DNA from: Ciona intestinalis
Taxonomy: Eukaryota > Chordata > Ascidiacea > Phlebobranchia > Cionidae
Reading direction: 5' to 3'
Assembly: GCF_000224145.3 (NCBI RefSeq)
Contig: NC_020174.2
Coordinates: 5,434,504 to 5,498,503, forward strand
DNA length: 64,000 nucleotides
How positions within the stretch are numbered: the stretch's first letter is position 1; every line of letters begins with the position of its first letter. The position numbers and the translations under genes were made by a program. This document shows positions 1 to 14,677 of the stretch, piece after piece. The notes beneath the pieces were generated by a model that worked only from the letters and a program-made list of their open reading frames with translations, was not told the origin of the DNA and did not search any database.

Positions 1-350
1 GGAAAAAGAAACAAAAAATGAATTAGTTTGGTTATATGGACAAAATTTTAATGTAAACATTCATATAATAATATGAATGCCAGTAGTTAACATTAACAAG
101 TTATCACACGGAGGAAAAATAGAAAATAAAGGAGTATTTGATAAAATGATTGGTTGGGATATATACATTGTATGTAACAAGAACTACATATATATGTATA
201 ACAAATGGAATGTGCATATAGTAACTGGCCATTGCGCGTTTCTGCGAGCAAATTGTTTCACAGAGACTAGACGTAGCATGCAACATAAGCTTGCGATTTA
301 CAAATTTGCAGCCATTAACATGGTGTGAATAGAATTAGTGGAGCTAAATG
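1..350. other. AT-rich left edge, no gene seen
   Basis: AT-rich sequence like that beyond 13.5 kb. Short open frames on both strands have no recognisable domain and no splice context. It matters mainly because it shows the left edge of the CpG-rich block that follows. Confidence 0.5.
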
Positions 351-3300
351 CATGTATGCAGCAACCATTGGGGAATCTCCGGTGGAATTTTTAAAACCAG
401 GAAGCTAATATTAAACCTAACTTGACGCTTACATGAAAGCCAAAAATTGGCATTGGTGACTCATGTTTTTCAAAGCTAAATCTGGTTTCCGCGCAAAAAA
501 ATCATTCAAAAAAGAATGCGGGTGGTGATATTAAAAATGGAAATTCCGCACTTTGGCCGTGGGTGGCATTCGTATAATTGGGTAAGAGTGTGAACCTAGC
601 GGCATCAAAATAGCACGTTGAATTAGCGCTGTTTAGGGACAACTGACCGGTTCTGTATACACCATGTATGTTTAGGTCAGCGAGACGTTGACAAAACACT
701 TATCGTCGATGGTCAGTATTTACTGATATCTTATTTCAGTGGCCGTGCGAAAAAAACACGGAGCATCCGCCGCCGAATTCCATTAAACGGTTTTGTTCCT
801 GCAATCAAAGAACTGTCGTCTTCCGCCCGAAGACAAACGCGTCGTCCAAACCACTGCCAGTGTTTCCGGATTTAAAAAATCACGCCAGATAAAAGCGGAA
901 CTATTGGCGAAGTGGCTCGTCTAGTTTCACCGAGCTGTGTCGCACAAAAAATGCGCAATTGCGGTCGACACTTCGTGCTGCTTAGGTTCAGTTAATTTCG
1001 ACGAAGTCAATCACGACATACCAGGCCGGAACCACTGACTTTATCACTGGGGCAGGAAGTGCTGTGTCTAGCCGTCGCTTTCTCGAAAGAACAAAACAAT
1101 AGCCCGCCGGGCGCGTAAGAAAAAGGTTAAACGACGATCTCTCGTTTTCAGTCTTCGTTGGCGAAACGCTGTCGTCACAAAACCAACCGTTCATACAAAT
1201 TTGACCCGTACAAATACAAGTATAGCAAGCAAAGATTTTTATAGACCAAGTTACCCAACACAAAGCGGGTGCACGGTTCACGTTAGTTTCAGCTAATTTG
1301 ATTTAATTTAAGTCCAGCGTAAACGACACGTGAAGTATCCGAGTATAGACTTCCACGCATGTATTGTGGCTGAAGCACACACGTTTGTTCATGTTACTGG
1401 GACGAGTGTTTATGGCCACTTGAGTTCAAACAGAATCGACACTACCGCGATATAAGAGCAATATCCAGCCGAGTGAGTTATGAAGAGACCTCTCACACAC
1501 CGTGGGTATTAATTCCTTCAAGAAGGTCCGGGTTCAAGAGCACGAGACTAATGCTCCCCTACTCCCCTTATACTTTCATTACCGGGTTCTATTTTGTGTA
1601 AACCAACCGTCTGCTGTGGAGCGACCGTTCAGGTTTAGTTGGCCAAGTCAACCGGAACGGGGGCCGCTAGAAAGCAGGTGGGGCTGGTGAATGGGTCGGA
1701 TCATATTCCCGAAAAATTAACCGATTCCGAGGATTTTGCTGTTCGGTCGCGTGTTCAAACCACTGGTAGAGCGCATATTATCCATGGTGCCTAGATAAGA
1801 GTCACAACAGCAACGGAATGCAGGGTTTAGTGAATTTAATGGAATCCTGACGCGCGAGAAACCGCAGCTGGTATTCCCCAGTTAATGCGATATTGAACTC
1901 GAGACCCACGACGAAATTGAGGCTGAGATTTTGATAGGTATATCTTTCCCGGGTCTCTCTTGGGGATTACGTTGTCTGGCTTCATGTCATAACAACAGCG
2001 GCCCGCTGCAAACGCTTGGACTTGAAATCGTTGAACAAAAACAGCCGTTAAAGCAAGCAACATGAAATACACGAACATGTTTGAGTGATGGTGGCCAAAA
2101 CAAATTCCTCGAAAAGCAACCTCGCACCGCCTGATAAAAATTCACACGCTTTAATTAAAAACAAGTACATGCGTGAAATATGCGGTGACTTTTAACACGA
2201 CCTTCTTACGTCATCGAATTTCGCAAGAAACTTAACACTGTGAAAGTTTCGCGGTTTCTCTTTCATATTTTGCGGACCTTTTAAAGTTCTTGAGCAAGCC
2301 AACGGATCGTTAGTTGCGCCATATTCGAGTTACCTCACTGAGTTGGTGAAAACGAATCCTTTCTTTAGTTTTAACGACAGACCAAGCCAGGACCTCGTGC
2401 CCTTTTCCTGGGAAGACTTTCACTGGCGGGTAGACCAAAGAATATATTGTGTCGGTCGTGCCAATATACTCTCTGTGGGTTCGAATGTGGTATACTGTTC
2501 ATTATGTTCTATTATCTGGTACGGCGAGCGAACCAAGTCCAACCAAATTACTATTAACGAGGTTTCTAAATGTTAAGCTCGTTTGCTTTTTTTGTTTTCT
2601 TAATGAAGCCTAGCAGTGCATAAGCGATAGAAATGTAAGTCATGTTTTACATTCTTGTGGGCGGGTTGTTAAAATTCGCCTACTCCGAAACAATGTCGAC
2701 AAACAAGCACGCACGAAAGCTAATGGAGGCTGATGGCTTACAATCAATCCAGTTCAGTGGACGGCACCACGTCAATATTGACAAAATAACGACATCATTT
2801 ATTCATTATGCACCGTCTGCAAAGCGCACGGCAAAAGAGCAAGTGCTGGCATATGAAGAGCTGCTGTGCTAAAACGCCAAACCATTTCCTGTTTAGACTA
2901 TTTACACCATTAGCTCTGGAAATTATGCAGCGGTTGCTTGTTATTAAGCAAAGTATTCTTAAGCGGTGGGTTATTGCTTTCACAAGACCAGTAGAGTAGG
3001 ACGCAAAGCGGAAATGAACTAATGTTGGTTTCACGCAACGTGGACCAAACTCAATGCTTCATGCGCAATTTCTACCGCTGTTTCAACAAGATACCAATCG
3101 GGAGTTTTCATTTACATTGTCAAGTCGTAAACCTTTATTGTCATGTTAGTCGAGTGACGCCTAGGCACATGGAAGGCGAATTGTAGGTTGGAACAGACAC
3201 CTCAACCATAGAATTCAACGCACCGGAAGAGAATAATCTCTCCTTAATAAAGCGACTTTCTCTATTTTCCGCACCAAGTCTTCGGGGAGAATGGCACAGT

Positions 3301-6300
3301 TCTCTTCGCTACAGATGCCGACTGTACTTTGCCCGTGAACCATTTATCCGATGACGTCACGTCTCACTCCACCAATAAGCGACGTCTACAAAGGCGACCA
3401 TTATATCCGCATCCTGCCTCTGGTCGTCTTCTTTAAAAGCGACCTGGCTTTTGTATATTTAACCTATAGGACCGGCCGTGAAACTGAGACCACTTCCCTG
3501 CCAAAACACTGGCTTTACACGTGCCATTTCGGACCCAATCGTCCAGCGTTGACTTAGACGTTTCTTGTAACAGAATACAAAGTTGGCCCCACAACAGAAG
3601 ATCGCTCGTGTGTCGCACTCTGGAAACCGAATATGAGGCACGACGTACTTCGTGGCGAGCGTTGTGTTTTTCGTGGAAACAAAATGAGCGTCACTCACGA
3701 AAGTATTTGATAATGAGTTTTCGCGTTTGGTGCCCTCCTCAAACACTATACGGTTATCGCATGGAAAGCCTAAATATTTATTCCTAACTTTCTTTGAAAG
3801 ACTTGAGCGCGTGGGTGGTAACGACACAAATCAGAACGCCGTCGGTTCCCTAATGCTGTACGTCGACAACGAAAGACGGCCATTCGGCAGCAAGAAATAC
3901 AATGACGTCAACCGGTAACAAAAGGCCCAGCACAGGGATAACGATCTCCACATAAAGGACTGTCAAAGTTTCATTGCGAAAAGGAGGGCTCGGTTTTGAA
4001 TGTTTACGCGTGCGGCATCCGGTTTTAATTCATAGTCTTCGTCCTTTTCACGCCCCGCCAAACATCGAACGATAATCGGCGCCCTCGGCTACGTCCGCCA
4101 CTTGTTCCAAGCAGAACGAACTATTCTCGCTTGACAACTTATCATAATGAACAATGTGTAGACTGCCCGACGCTCATGTGCGATTGGACACGCCGACTCA
4201 ACAAACGGATTAATCGCCAATTTGCAGGATGAGCCGTGACTTAATGGGCAAAGCCATATACGCTAAACGACTGGCGATCGCCAATTACACGGCCTGAATA
4301 ATAAAGGTAAAGCTTTACAATGGCTGTAATCTTTCCCGTTACGTTTGAAGTTTAGATTTTGTCTCCGGTCATGATATAAACAAAAAGACCACAATGGTAA
4401 CAATTATTTCTGTCCGTTTCGCCTAATTGCTCCGAGGTTCGGTGTGAAACGTCTCCGGTTGTTGCAACAGTTCCGGAAGAGTGGCGTAAGCTTATACAGT
4501 CTTTTTAAGTGGCATCTGCACGGCGAGAAAGAAATACAACTCGAATGCCGCTCGAGATTCGCTGATAAAAACAAGGATTTAAATTTTGCGTCAGGGCATG
4601 GGACTTCAAATGATTTTACGGTTTTGACTCTTGGGCTCGCGCCAGACGCACGAAAAGACAACAACTTCTTCAAATGAGGGTGGCCGTTGACTCACCACTC
4701 ACTTAGCACCGTTTGTTGCCAGACAAGCGCTACCTTTTCCAACAGTGTAGGGTTTGTGGCACCGGGAAACCGAGAAGTGGGTAGCAAACCTGAGTGGTGC
4801 CTGAAAAGCCAGCAACAGCGGATTATTTAACCACAACCTATAATTTGGTCGAGGTTTGATAACGTCTCTCCGATTTCCCGTACTTGCTACAACACTCCTA
4901 CGTGTTACAGAGAATATAGGGATGCTCATGCAGGAGACTTCCATTGGTGTTACTGCCATAGGGTTGTCCTTAAAGATAATGTGTTCGAGTTATTGTGTGA
5001 CTGAGCACAAACGTTGACCAATGACACCAATATGACCCTCGTTATTTCGAAACCTTAGACAGCTGAGCAACGTCGAGTGCTAAAAAAACACCAAATCAAA
5101 CATGATATGTGCCGATAAACAGCCAAGGAAACATAAGATGAAAATTTCGAACGAACCGATTGTCACAGGCGACCGCTAATGTTAAGATTTCTCTGAGAGT
5201 CACACTCATGTATCAACGCCTGGAACATCGGGGCAATGGGGCAGTGAAGGTTTTGCGTGATCCGCGACGATAAAAATGCGCGGCCTTTCCACCGTGAAGG
5301 CCCCCGACGACTTTCCGACAATTGAACGGGCGACTTATTTCCTAGTCCCGTCTGCTGAGTCAATAAGAACCTTGGTAGGAATATCTATCAACGCTTCCCG
5401 AAAGAAGAAGCAGTCGTTAAAATAGCGTCGAGTCGACACGCTCGGTCGGTTCCTTTGTTACGTTTCAGGTCACGTCAGCTATGCACAACGGTGTGTGACG
5501 TCAACTTAGGTAATTGCAGCAGCGATTGCACCGAATTCCAGTGGAATCTTCAAGTTCGTTATACCGTAGGAGGTTAATTGGTTTGGCTCGCAATAAAGAT
5601 TTTACATCTTTCGAAAAAAAAAACGCTTTCTTCGTTGCGTATTGCCACAGTCTGCGTTTTGATGTCGCTTTAATATGTTTCCTAGTGCGCTAAGGATTTA
5701 TAAGAGAGCAGGCATAGTCTTTCAAATAAGTCAAGACCCTGGCCAAGTTCTCTGCCTGTTTAAACAAGGGTGGTCGGGCTAAGTCAGCAGAAAACACACA
5801 GAAATATTCCAGAGTGGGGCGGGTCGGTCGTTGACTGAAATCATTCAGAAGGATATTTTGCTCGGCTTCGATGCGTGAGTGTTCTGCGCAAGGCTGTAAT
5901 GTTCACTCTGAACGCACACCATCGAACCGCAAGAGCTCTTCTGTTTCTAAAACCAGGGCGGACAAGACAACTTGAAAGTAAGATTTCACTTAGGATCTAA
6001 TGGAAAAAGTCAAATCCAGCGTCTCTCAAAACAAAGTAACAATTGTGAATAATTTCAATACCTGTATGTAACGTATAGTGTTCCACAAATGTAGACAGGC
6101 GTAGCATATGTTGCATGTGGTATATCTTGAACGATAGCAGTCATTGCCCGAGGGGCTGCACAACACACAAACTAGTCACACTGAAACGCGCCTGTGGTTT
6201 TCCCGTTCCATTCTTCATACGGATGCGCGTCATTCCAACAAACGAATAGAGTTAATAGTAATATCTGGTCAAACTACGAGAGGCTATTCGTAAACGCGGT

Positions 6301-9300
6301 ACAAATATGGCAAATAGGTGAATAAGAACATCTTGGTATCAGCGGAAGAAACACTTTGGTGTCGAAATAGAAATCAACAGCGCGAGTCCGGTGCGTCAGA
6401 ATACGTCACAAAGCGGCATTGTGTTTGTTTATGACGACATACTGAGAAGCGGGCCAATAAGAAGTAAGTGAAAAGTTCCCCAGACGACAAAGCAAAGATG
6501 CTTGCTCCTAATCGTCTGTTTAATCCAATCAAGCAAAGGAGCGTGAAATCATAACCCAGATAACTGTCAGCAATCGCGACAGCAGGGAACAGCATCGGGT
6601 TGTAGTGACGGGAGTTGTCTTTTGAAGGTGTCATGGCCTGCTATAAACATGTCACTGGGTTATAAACATGTCACATAATGTGTCTGAATCTGAAGAATCT
6701 TTCATCATGGGCCAATCATCAGGCTGTTGTTGTTAAACACGCGCATAAGGTAAATTGTCTTGTATCTCAAGAGAAATATGTGATAACATGCTGTTACCGA
6801 CGAAGAGTGTATTTGTTCAGTTATCGTAAAACCAGACATGCTACCGACTCGATATCCTGTCGAATATGTAGCCATGGCGATATGTTGCTTTTCCCAGGCA
6901 GGAGGGTCGTCGCTTTACATTGTAGTTTGGTTTGTTGATCCAGCGGTGTCGCGATTGGACTTGAATAACGTTAATTAGATTGTGGGTGTGTTCGAACACA
7001 ACGCGACAGAACGCCTAAGGTGGATCGATAAATAAACCATTGTGGAGAGATCAGTGCTTGACACATTACACTAAAAGGGTCGAGCCTATGTATTTTTGTG
7101 TGGGACTTCTTTCCGGAATACGATAGGCCTCATTCATTGTTAGCAAGCGAAAAAAATCGGACCATTACATGGTAGGATTACCACGCTTACAAGACCCCTA
7201 CACTTAGCTTGACAGGTAAAAACGCTATCAGCGTAAAATTTTGCGAGTGTTTCTCCCATACAATTTGCTTAAGTATCGCAAAGTTACACGACACGGCTCT
7301 TTACGATTGCCAATAATCTGCGAAAGTATTTCTATTCTAGCTTTTCGGCGCTTTGTAAACGTAACGCAGGTATAGAAGGAATTTTAATCTCTCATTATAG
7401 ACAGTAGGATACTACAACCTTGCTTTAATCTGCAAGCGGCCACGAGCAGTAACTCGATATTCTGACCCAACCGCGGCCGTCTACCGACAGTCAATGCACC
7501 GAATTTGGGCACGACAACAAAACAGATCCTATGTTTCAATGCAATCGTTACTGAGAAGCCGAAGTGTCCGTTTCGCCCGGAAAACTCGGCTAAAATCAGA
7601 CAAAGCTTAATTAAATCCGAGCCAGATGCGAATCTCGCTATAGACAACGATCTAAGAGGTCAGTTAGGCAGCTGACGACCAGTGTCGTATGACCACCAGT
7701 CTGTAGGGATGTCGCGGCGTTGGTCATGAAATACGTCACCCACATATGTTAAAGATAATCGACAATTTACTGAGGCTATAAATGGTTTAAAGGGTGGGTA
7801 ACAGTATTTATGACTATATTTATGAGTTATCATGCTTTAATGGTTAAACCGAACCAAGTTAAATATCCGAACAAACATAACCGCTGCTGCATCAATTTAA
7901 GTCAAGGCTTATCAGATACTTGAATCGTTGACTTGTAAATACCCCGTGAAAGCCTCCCAAAGTGTTTGAAGAAGCACAGCGACATTCGAGATAAGGTCGC
8001 CGCAGTGCAACGTCACAAGCTGGCTAATTGTCGCCTCAATCGCCCGCTTCGAATAATCAAAGGTGCTTGATGCCTTATCGGGTTCGCTTGATCGTCGCCT
8101 GAAGCCACTCACGCGTGACACTTCCCGAACGGATTACAGCACTGCCCCAGCGGGAACACGAAGCGTTAAAGTGGTGCAGCCGAAGCCAAAGCAGGCTTGC
8201 GAACCCAGATTATCACCGCTGCGAATCTTTCAGGTAAACAGGGTAACTTGGTGGAGGAAAATACACCATGCGGTCGGTCGTTAGTGAGATTGTCATCTGA
8301 ACTGCTCGTGACGAAATTACGCGACATAACAACGCTAGACGACGAGATGCAATAACGTGACCCCGGCAGTAAAGCCAGAGAAGCGCGTACCAGATATTTT
8401 AAAGTTTACCCAAATAATAGAAACCTGTCATTACTCTAGAGACGTGGGATTAGGACCGGGTGACCCGACATCGTTCGGCGCACATGCCACCGCTTACCGA
8501 CAACGATTTAACCATTGTGTAGAGTTATGGGGCAAGCGAATTTCAACGGAGACTTATCGCCATCTGACCCATGGAATGAAACTATCAGCGCTTAACAAAG
8601 GAGACGGTGCGTACAACCTCAAGTCAAAATAACCTCTCTATTGTATATTACCTACACACCTAGATCCAAGAATATCAGTGACGAAACCGACCAGGAACGC
8701 ACTACTCGGTAACAATGAACAGACACAACAAATTCAAAAAGCTCCTCGCTCGTATTAAGATGAGCACGTCCGACCGGAAAGCTAAAAATACCCGACGACT
8801 CGATAATTCGGCACTTTTGCCAACAAACCCGACAGCAAATCGCGAAATCGAACTGTTATCACAACAAGGTCAAATAAGCGGCTGGGCAAACGTGCAAGCA
8901 TATACGGCGAAAATTATAACTATATGTACGGTTTAAGAATTTGTCAACGACGTATTTATAGTAACTTCAAGCCTAACGTGCAGACTTACCGAGTGAAGGA
9001 CCATCTCCGGCTCCTTGTGCTTGCCCATGCTTCACCACACACAGCAAGCTGATAGCCAGTATTTACCAACTTCATGGTTACGTCACTGGCTCTTACGTCA
9101 CAGCGAACTGCGGAAAAGGAAATTGAATGTAAATGTTAGAAAGTGACAAGATGCGCTCACGGTGTGAACTGTAGCGCAAACAGAAATCCTCATATTCTAC
9201 GTTTGACCCAAAAGATGAAATTTCGAAGTATTGGTAAAAAATAGTTTAGATCGTATATGATGGTTTAAACTGAATTGAAATAAAAAGGGCAGTGAGTTGA

Positions 9301-12300
9301 CCAAGTTAATGATTAATACGCGTCTAATCAAACCCAGCCAGCACCAATCTCATTTCAACATCACGTAATGTCTGTCGTTACAATATCCCAGATTCTTGCA
9401 CCTGGTGGGTAAGAGTTGCGGTATGCGGGTCGGGTTTATTGTACACAAACATGAACAAAAGTTTTGTCGATTGTGTTTAGTGACAAAATCCAGGCCTTGT
9501 TTTCGAGCAAACAAGCGTACGCGCCAACAGGAACAACCGGTATAGAATTTTGATCGAATACAAACAACCGCGCACGATTCTCCGCGATAATATTTAACTG
9601 TTACTAAGCTACAACGACGTGGGAACAAAAATTGGGATTAATTTACATTAGATCAAGGTCTTCCGGTGGCTGTGTCGACTCTTTCCTACCTTTAAACACG
9701 CCGCAGTATCTTGTGTTTATTAACTCCTGGTAGGGCAAGTTTCCGGTGTTTTGATTCAGCTCAACTTGTACTTGGCAAGCCTAACTCACTGGGGAAACAA
9801 AAATAACGGTTACCGGTCATGGTACCTATCCGTCGCTAAAATTAGAACCATAACGGTGGCCACCACGGAAGACAGGAAAACGTTAAAATTATAACCTGTT
9901 CTATCCTCGCATCCTTCCCTACCGTGTTATTAAACTGACGTTGACTGACACTGCTGCATCGATATATGGGCAGTTGACCAAACTTTACAACAATAACATT
10001 GTTTGGCAATTCTGGAACAATCTCAGTATCATACAACAAAAAATCTCTTGCGCACATAACGGATGTAGGTGAGATAAACAACCTGCCACGAATGTTTGAG
10101 AAGCAAGACTCAACTATCTGGGAAAACCAGCGATCAGTTATTGCCACAACTTCGTTCCACATTGCTTGTTCTAGCGAATCTAGCCTATTTCACTATATAC
10201 TTCATTACCAACGTTTCGAAAAAATCAAAGTTTTCTGAAACTAGAATGACATCACTGAGTTATTTCAATGTAGCAAGTGACCGTAGGTTGACATATTAAG
10301 CTTACTAGGAATCGAAAGGCCGATTTCTAAAATTTATCAACAAAGTCATACCCTTTAGCTATACGTGACCGAAAGAATTGAGCCAGCATGCCCCAATCAA
10401 GATACTTATATGGTAACAACTGTCATTGAAACCTAATTCCTACTACGACAATAACTGCAACATACGAAGTCGCCAATTAATTGGAAACCCTTCGCTTGTA
10501 GAAAACTGACGTCGTCTTCTCGTCATTGCTTGCCTCTCTTATGACGTAGAACAAAGGCGTTCTAGCAACGACCGAAGCCGACATCGGTAGCTCAAACATT
10601 CGTAGGAGCCAACTATTTGACGAAGGGCTACAAACATTGACACCCAGGACGTCACATTTTAAGCACAAAGAGTTCGCAACTGGGTGCGACTCCAATGTTC
10701 GTATTTGATTTGCGGTTAAATAAACAACATAACAAAGTTAAACAACCGCCCCAATCCACTTACGTGAATGCGCATGCGAAAAAGGTTTTTGCGCATGCGT
10801 AAATCTGTCAGTGCATCACAGTGTTAGGTTTATGACGACAAGCTTTAACACAATTCTTAGAAATTTTAATTTTAACTACAAATAAACGACTACCCAGTAT
10901 ACACTAAGCAAACAAAATAGTTAAACTGTTACTACAACGACCAGCAGCGTTATACCCTGCTATTTACGATTCTTTACTGTTTATAGTTTTTATCGCGTAA
11001 TAATAGAATCACGAAACACCGTAATAAATTTCATGGTTTATGACCAACTATTACTAGTCTGTGAGAAAGACTCATCACTATAGTTAGATCACTCTACTTG
11101 GACGAACGGGCGAGGTCTCTGTCCCTAATCTGGGCGTGAAATAGCACTTCTGGCAAGTACCGTTAAAAGGCTTTATCGCCGTATCGAGAACGTTAACTCT
11201 AACGTATACATTCCACTCCACAAGCGACCAACTAATGCACAAAATACACCTCAGGGCATTTAATGTAACGAGACAAAAGTGCGAACTCTCAATTTCCTGC
11301 CGCGAAAACTATTTTCATTCCAGGTCGTAGAGAAAGTCAACTAATTAAAACTGACAACCCTGTAATATGTATCCGCTCTATTACAATAAAACAATAACCG
11401 CCGGCGAAACGGGTGTGTCGTCAACTGTCCCAAAAAACGTGTCGCTCGGAGTTTTAAAGGCAAATCTGGCAATTAAAACTAGATCGGATCGACTAAACAA
11501 GGCAGTTGATGTAACATGCTATGTTGAGATCGACTAACTGCTTCGAAGTCAAGTCTCAATGGAGGTTAATCCGCTATTGCTTTCCGGATAACCATGGGAT
11601 CGTCTCGATCTCCTTTGCTAATCTTCCTCAATTGTTCCAGTTCTACGTCTAACGTGACTACAAGACTGATTCTCTGTTCGCTCTCCACTCTGCGCGACAA
11701 GTGAACGAACATTTTTTCACGTCCACGAGATGTGCGAGGCGATAAAAAACGCCTGCTTGCGCCACCAAGAAAGAAACGCGAAACCCCACGCCCTTTCTCT
11801 CTCAATTTTCAAAGTAAGTCTGCCAGGCGAGCGTCTTCTGCTCAATATCGCTTGGTTCAACTGAACCCAGCCTCTCTCCAGCTACGTCGCATTCCCCGAC
11901 GGCCATTATCGCCCAAAATTGGCAAAGCGACACCGCCGCCAAAACATAATTTCGAAATACAAACTCAATTCGAAATGTGACGATCTGTCGGTGTAATAGA
12001 AAGCAACTGAACCCTCTCCGTTTCGCGAAACCACAGAGGCGAAGAGTCTAAGCACTTTCTCTTCTAACAGAATGAGGTCAGGTATTTATAAAACAAATGA
12101 GAGTCTCAGGCTATAGCTTTGTTCTATCTAGTCCACGTTAAGGCGTTAGCTTAGCACTTGTCTGTTTTCTGTCACAAACGTCCATGTTTACATCATATTG
12201 GCCATGAACCATTGTCAAGTCCATTATCTCTGGCTGACTTGGCTCCCGTGGTCTGCGGCCCCAAAATACAGTCATTTCCTTGAAGATTAAAGCGGGACCT

Positions 12301-13500
12301 TTGAGCTGTGTTATGATTGCCACCGGTACAACGACGCCCGGAAAGCAACCCTAAATCCCGCACCTGGTGAAGTGGTAGCAGTAAATAAACTACACAAAAC
12401 ATTAACTCCTTGTACTTTGCTATGGTCAAACAGACGAATCAAGATAACATATCAAACCATTCATTTACGGCTCAACTGAGATGACTAAATTCGAACGTTA
12501 TATTGTATTACAATGTTTGAAGAACGGCGCGCCCGAAAACTTTGATTAGCGACGACTACGACGCGGGTTGTCGCATCGACAAGGGTGGTTACCAATACCT
12601 CAATGTAGAGAAAGAACGACTGGACAGTTCAGAGTGATCTCTCGGTCATAAACCCGATAGTGACATCATCATATAAGGCTGGAGAGCGCCTGGTCACCGC
12701 GGCGGACAACACCGGAAACCACAGCACGAACGACATCGCCATTTCTATTACACATACGATCGCATCTATAAGTGTACGGGACGCGTCCGACAGTAACAGG
12801 TCGCCGGTTCGTCGGTAAGCCATGCAATTAATTCGAATTCTAGATCACCGCTGACCGCGATCCCGCGCTTATTATCTGGTTTAATTCTCTGGTCGCACGG
12901 ACAATTGCTAATTGTTGCGAAACAATTGTGAGCGGACGACTTAGCGAAATTAACTGGAGCAGTTCTCCCAAACGTCCCGGCGAAATATTTTCTAGGCTAA
13001 GCAAACAGCAACCACTGGTCGAGTCATAAACGCCAAGAAACAGTTGTTGGGACAAGCGCTTCGGTCCGTTTGTACGCGAGACCGCTTACCACTTTATGGC
13101 CAATATAACACTGGTCAAAACGTGTATACTAACTTGTAAAATAATTATCTACTCGACACTCTACGTCGGTTTAATGAGACATGTACAGTGGTGTTTAACT
13201 ATCGAGGCTGTTATCGTTGACCAGTGCTTAACAGTCGTAAACAGAAGAAAGTAAGTGTGCCATAATTGAATTTAAACGGCTACTACTAACATACACTTGA
13301 CTTCTTTTGTTAGATTGCCACATTCGACCGTTGTTCACAAGAGTTGTTTAAGCGTTTTAACCATTTAATGTTACCAGTTTGACAATCACAAATATAAAGT
13401 GATGTTATAATACGTGGTACGCATTTTGATACCAATATAATAGATTTTTTCACAGCAACTAATGCATTTAAACCTAATATAAGATCAAGAGAAGACAAAT
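350..13500. other. CpG-rich, gene-free, MITE-free block of about 13 kb
   Basis: By eye this block has clearly higher GC than the rest of the window and CpG dinucleotides are not depleted (for example 31 of 60 bases are G or C at 3361-3420 and 34 of 60 at 7441-7500). Open frames are all short (about 60-106 codons), scattered over both strands, and give no recognisable domain, exon series or splice pattern. The short palindromic element found about 18 times in the other 50 kb is absent here. Possibilities are a large unmethylated regulatory or gene-desert domain, an old insertion now decayed, or an assembly problem. I cannot choose between them from sequence alone. Confidence 0.6.
10769..10801. 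promoter_or_regulatory. Pair of NRF1-like motifs
   Basis: TGCGCATGCGAA at 10769-10780 and TGCGCATGCGTA at 10790-10801 both match the core of the palindromic NRF1 site (TGCGCATGCGCA). They repeat with 21 bp spacing, about two helical turns. An A-tract and a T-tract between them make a small dyad. No gene start is visible beside them, so the role is unproven. Confidence 0.45.
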
Positions 13501-14537
13501 TGGATATAAAAAGTCCCCGTGACGTCACACCACTCACGTGATTTAAAACCACGTAATGAAATTTTAATGTGTAAACATTACGTAATGGGCCAGTAGTTTA
13601 CTGCGTAGCACCAAAGTGAAAATATAAAGCACAAAAACTAAAACGCACAAACGGATACTAAATCACATATCCTTGTTTTCGCAGATACTAATTATTTTGG
13701 CATGTTACTTGGTACCTACAATACATCATGTATTCTTATAGATGTGTTTTTAACAAGTTCGTTCATTCGCATGCTAACATTTATTCAAACAACACCAATA
13801 TATCTCAAAAGGTTTCTGTTTTAATGAAACTCTGCTGCAACTGATGACATACGAGATCGCAATTCGAACGTGTGGGCGGACAGCACAAAATACTCCGTAA
13901 CTTGGAACTGTCTTGACCTTTTTAATACAACCACACCCACGCTAACTTAAAATCACCTTCTTAAAACACCTCAACCACTCCTGCATCTTGACCGTTTTTT
14001 TTTATAATAACGGAGGCCACAACAGTGGCTTTGCTTAAGCAGTCCGTTGTATGCGCGCAATTAGCGTTCTCACGCCCCTGTGGGATTGTAAGGTCTAAAA
14101 TTATACGCTGGCGGATGTTGCAGTCATAACCTTGTAGTTTATCACTGAACTCGGACTAATAGGTTAGATAAGCAAAATAAACGAAAGTTTTCAACGCAGT
14201 GCAATGGCAACAAACATTCTTTGTTAGTACTTGTTCCCTAGGGCTTGAATGTCAAGTGTAATTGCCTTTTCATGAAATTCTCGCTTAACACGAAGTCTGT
14301 TTTATTTAGCGATAAGATCTTAGCAACGTGGCAAGTGATAACATACAGGGGTTGGGTGAACTTGATATTTAACATAACAGTGGTTTTAACTTAGATTGCG
14401 GCGTGGTTCCAATTTACATTCGACATTCCTTAATTTTTTCTTTTTATTATTACGCGATAAAGATAGGTACGATCGTATGTATACTAAGGTATTAGTAAAT
14501 CCAAGAAACCGATATAAATTCAATCGTGGTGTTACTT

Positions 14538-14554
14538 GAGCGCCACCTCGCGAC
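14538..14554 (-). promoter_or_regulatory. CTCF-like motif
   Basis: Read on the minus strand the sequence is CGCGAGGTGGCGCTC, close to the CTCF core CCGCGNGGNGGCRSY. It lies 1 kb inside the AT-rich side of the compositional boundary and about 340 bp before a tRNA gene, another class of element known to act as a boundary. Binding is inferred from the motif only. Confidence 0.35.
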
Positions 14555-14652
14555 AAACTACACCGACGTTTACTATAGCCACAAAAACCAGTTTAAAACA
14601 ACGATTTACCAAAACGATTTTCAGTGACATTGACAGTAAAACTTTTTTATTC

Positions 14653-14677
14653 AAATTTTCTTTTTAAAAGAAAATTT
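14653..14677. repeat. A/T-rich perfect hairpin
   Basis: Arms AAATTTTCTTTT and AAAAGAAAATTT are perfect reverse complements of 12 bp around a single T. In DNA this AT-rich it may be no more than a local palindrome. Confidence 0.4.

Noticed and set aside
2470-2490. B-box-like GGGTTCGAATG suggesting a tRNA
   Set aside because: No A box, stems or anticodon loop can be formed around it.
8357-8632. Longest well-composed frame in the first 13 kb (91 codons)
   Set aside because: No recognisable motif; frames of this length are expected by chance at this GC content.
11732-11980. Basic, proline-rich open frame of 82 codons
   Set aside because: No domain, no splice partner; similar length to the other chance frames in the CpG-rich block.
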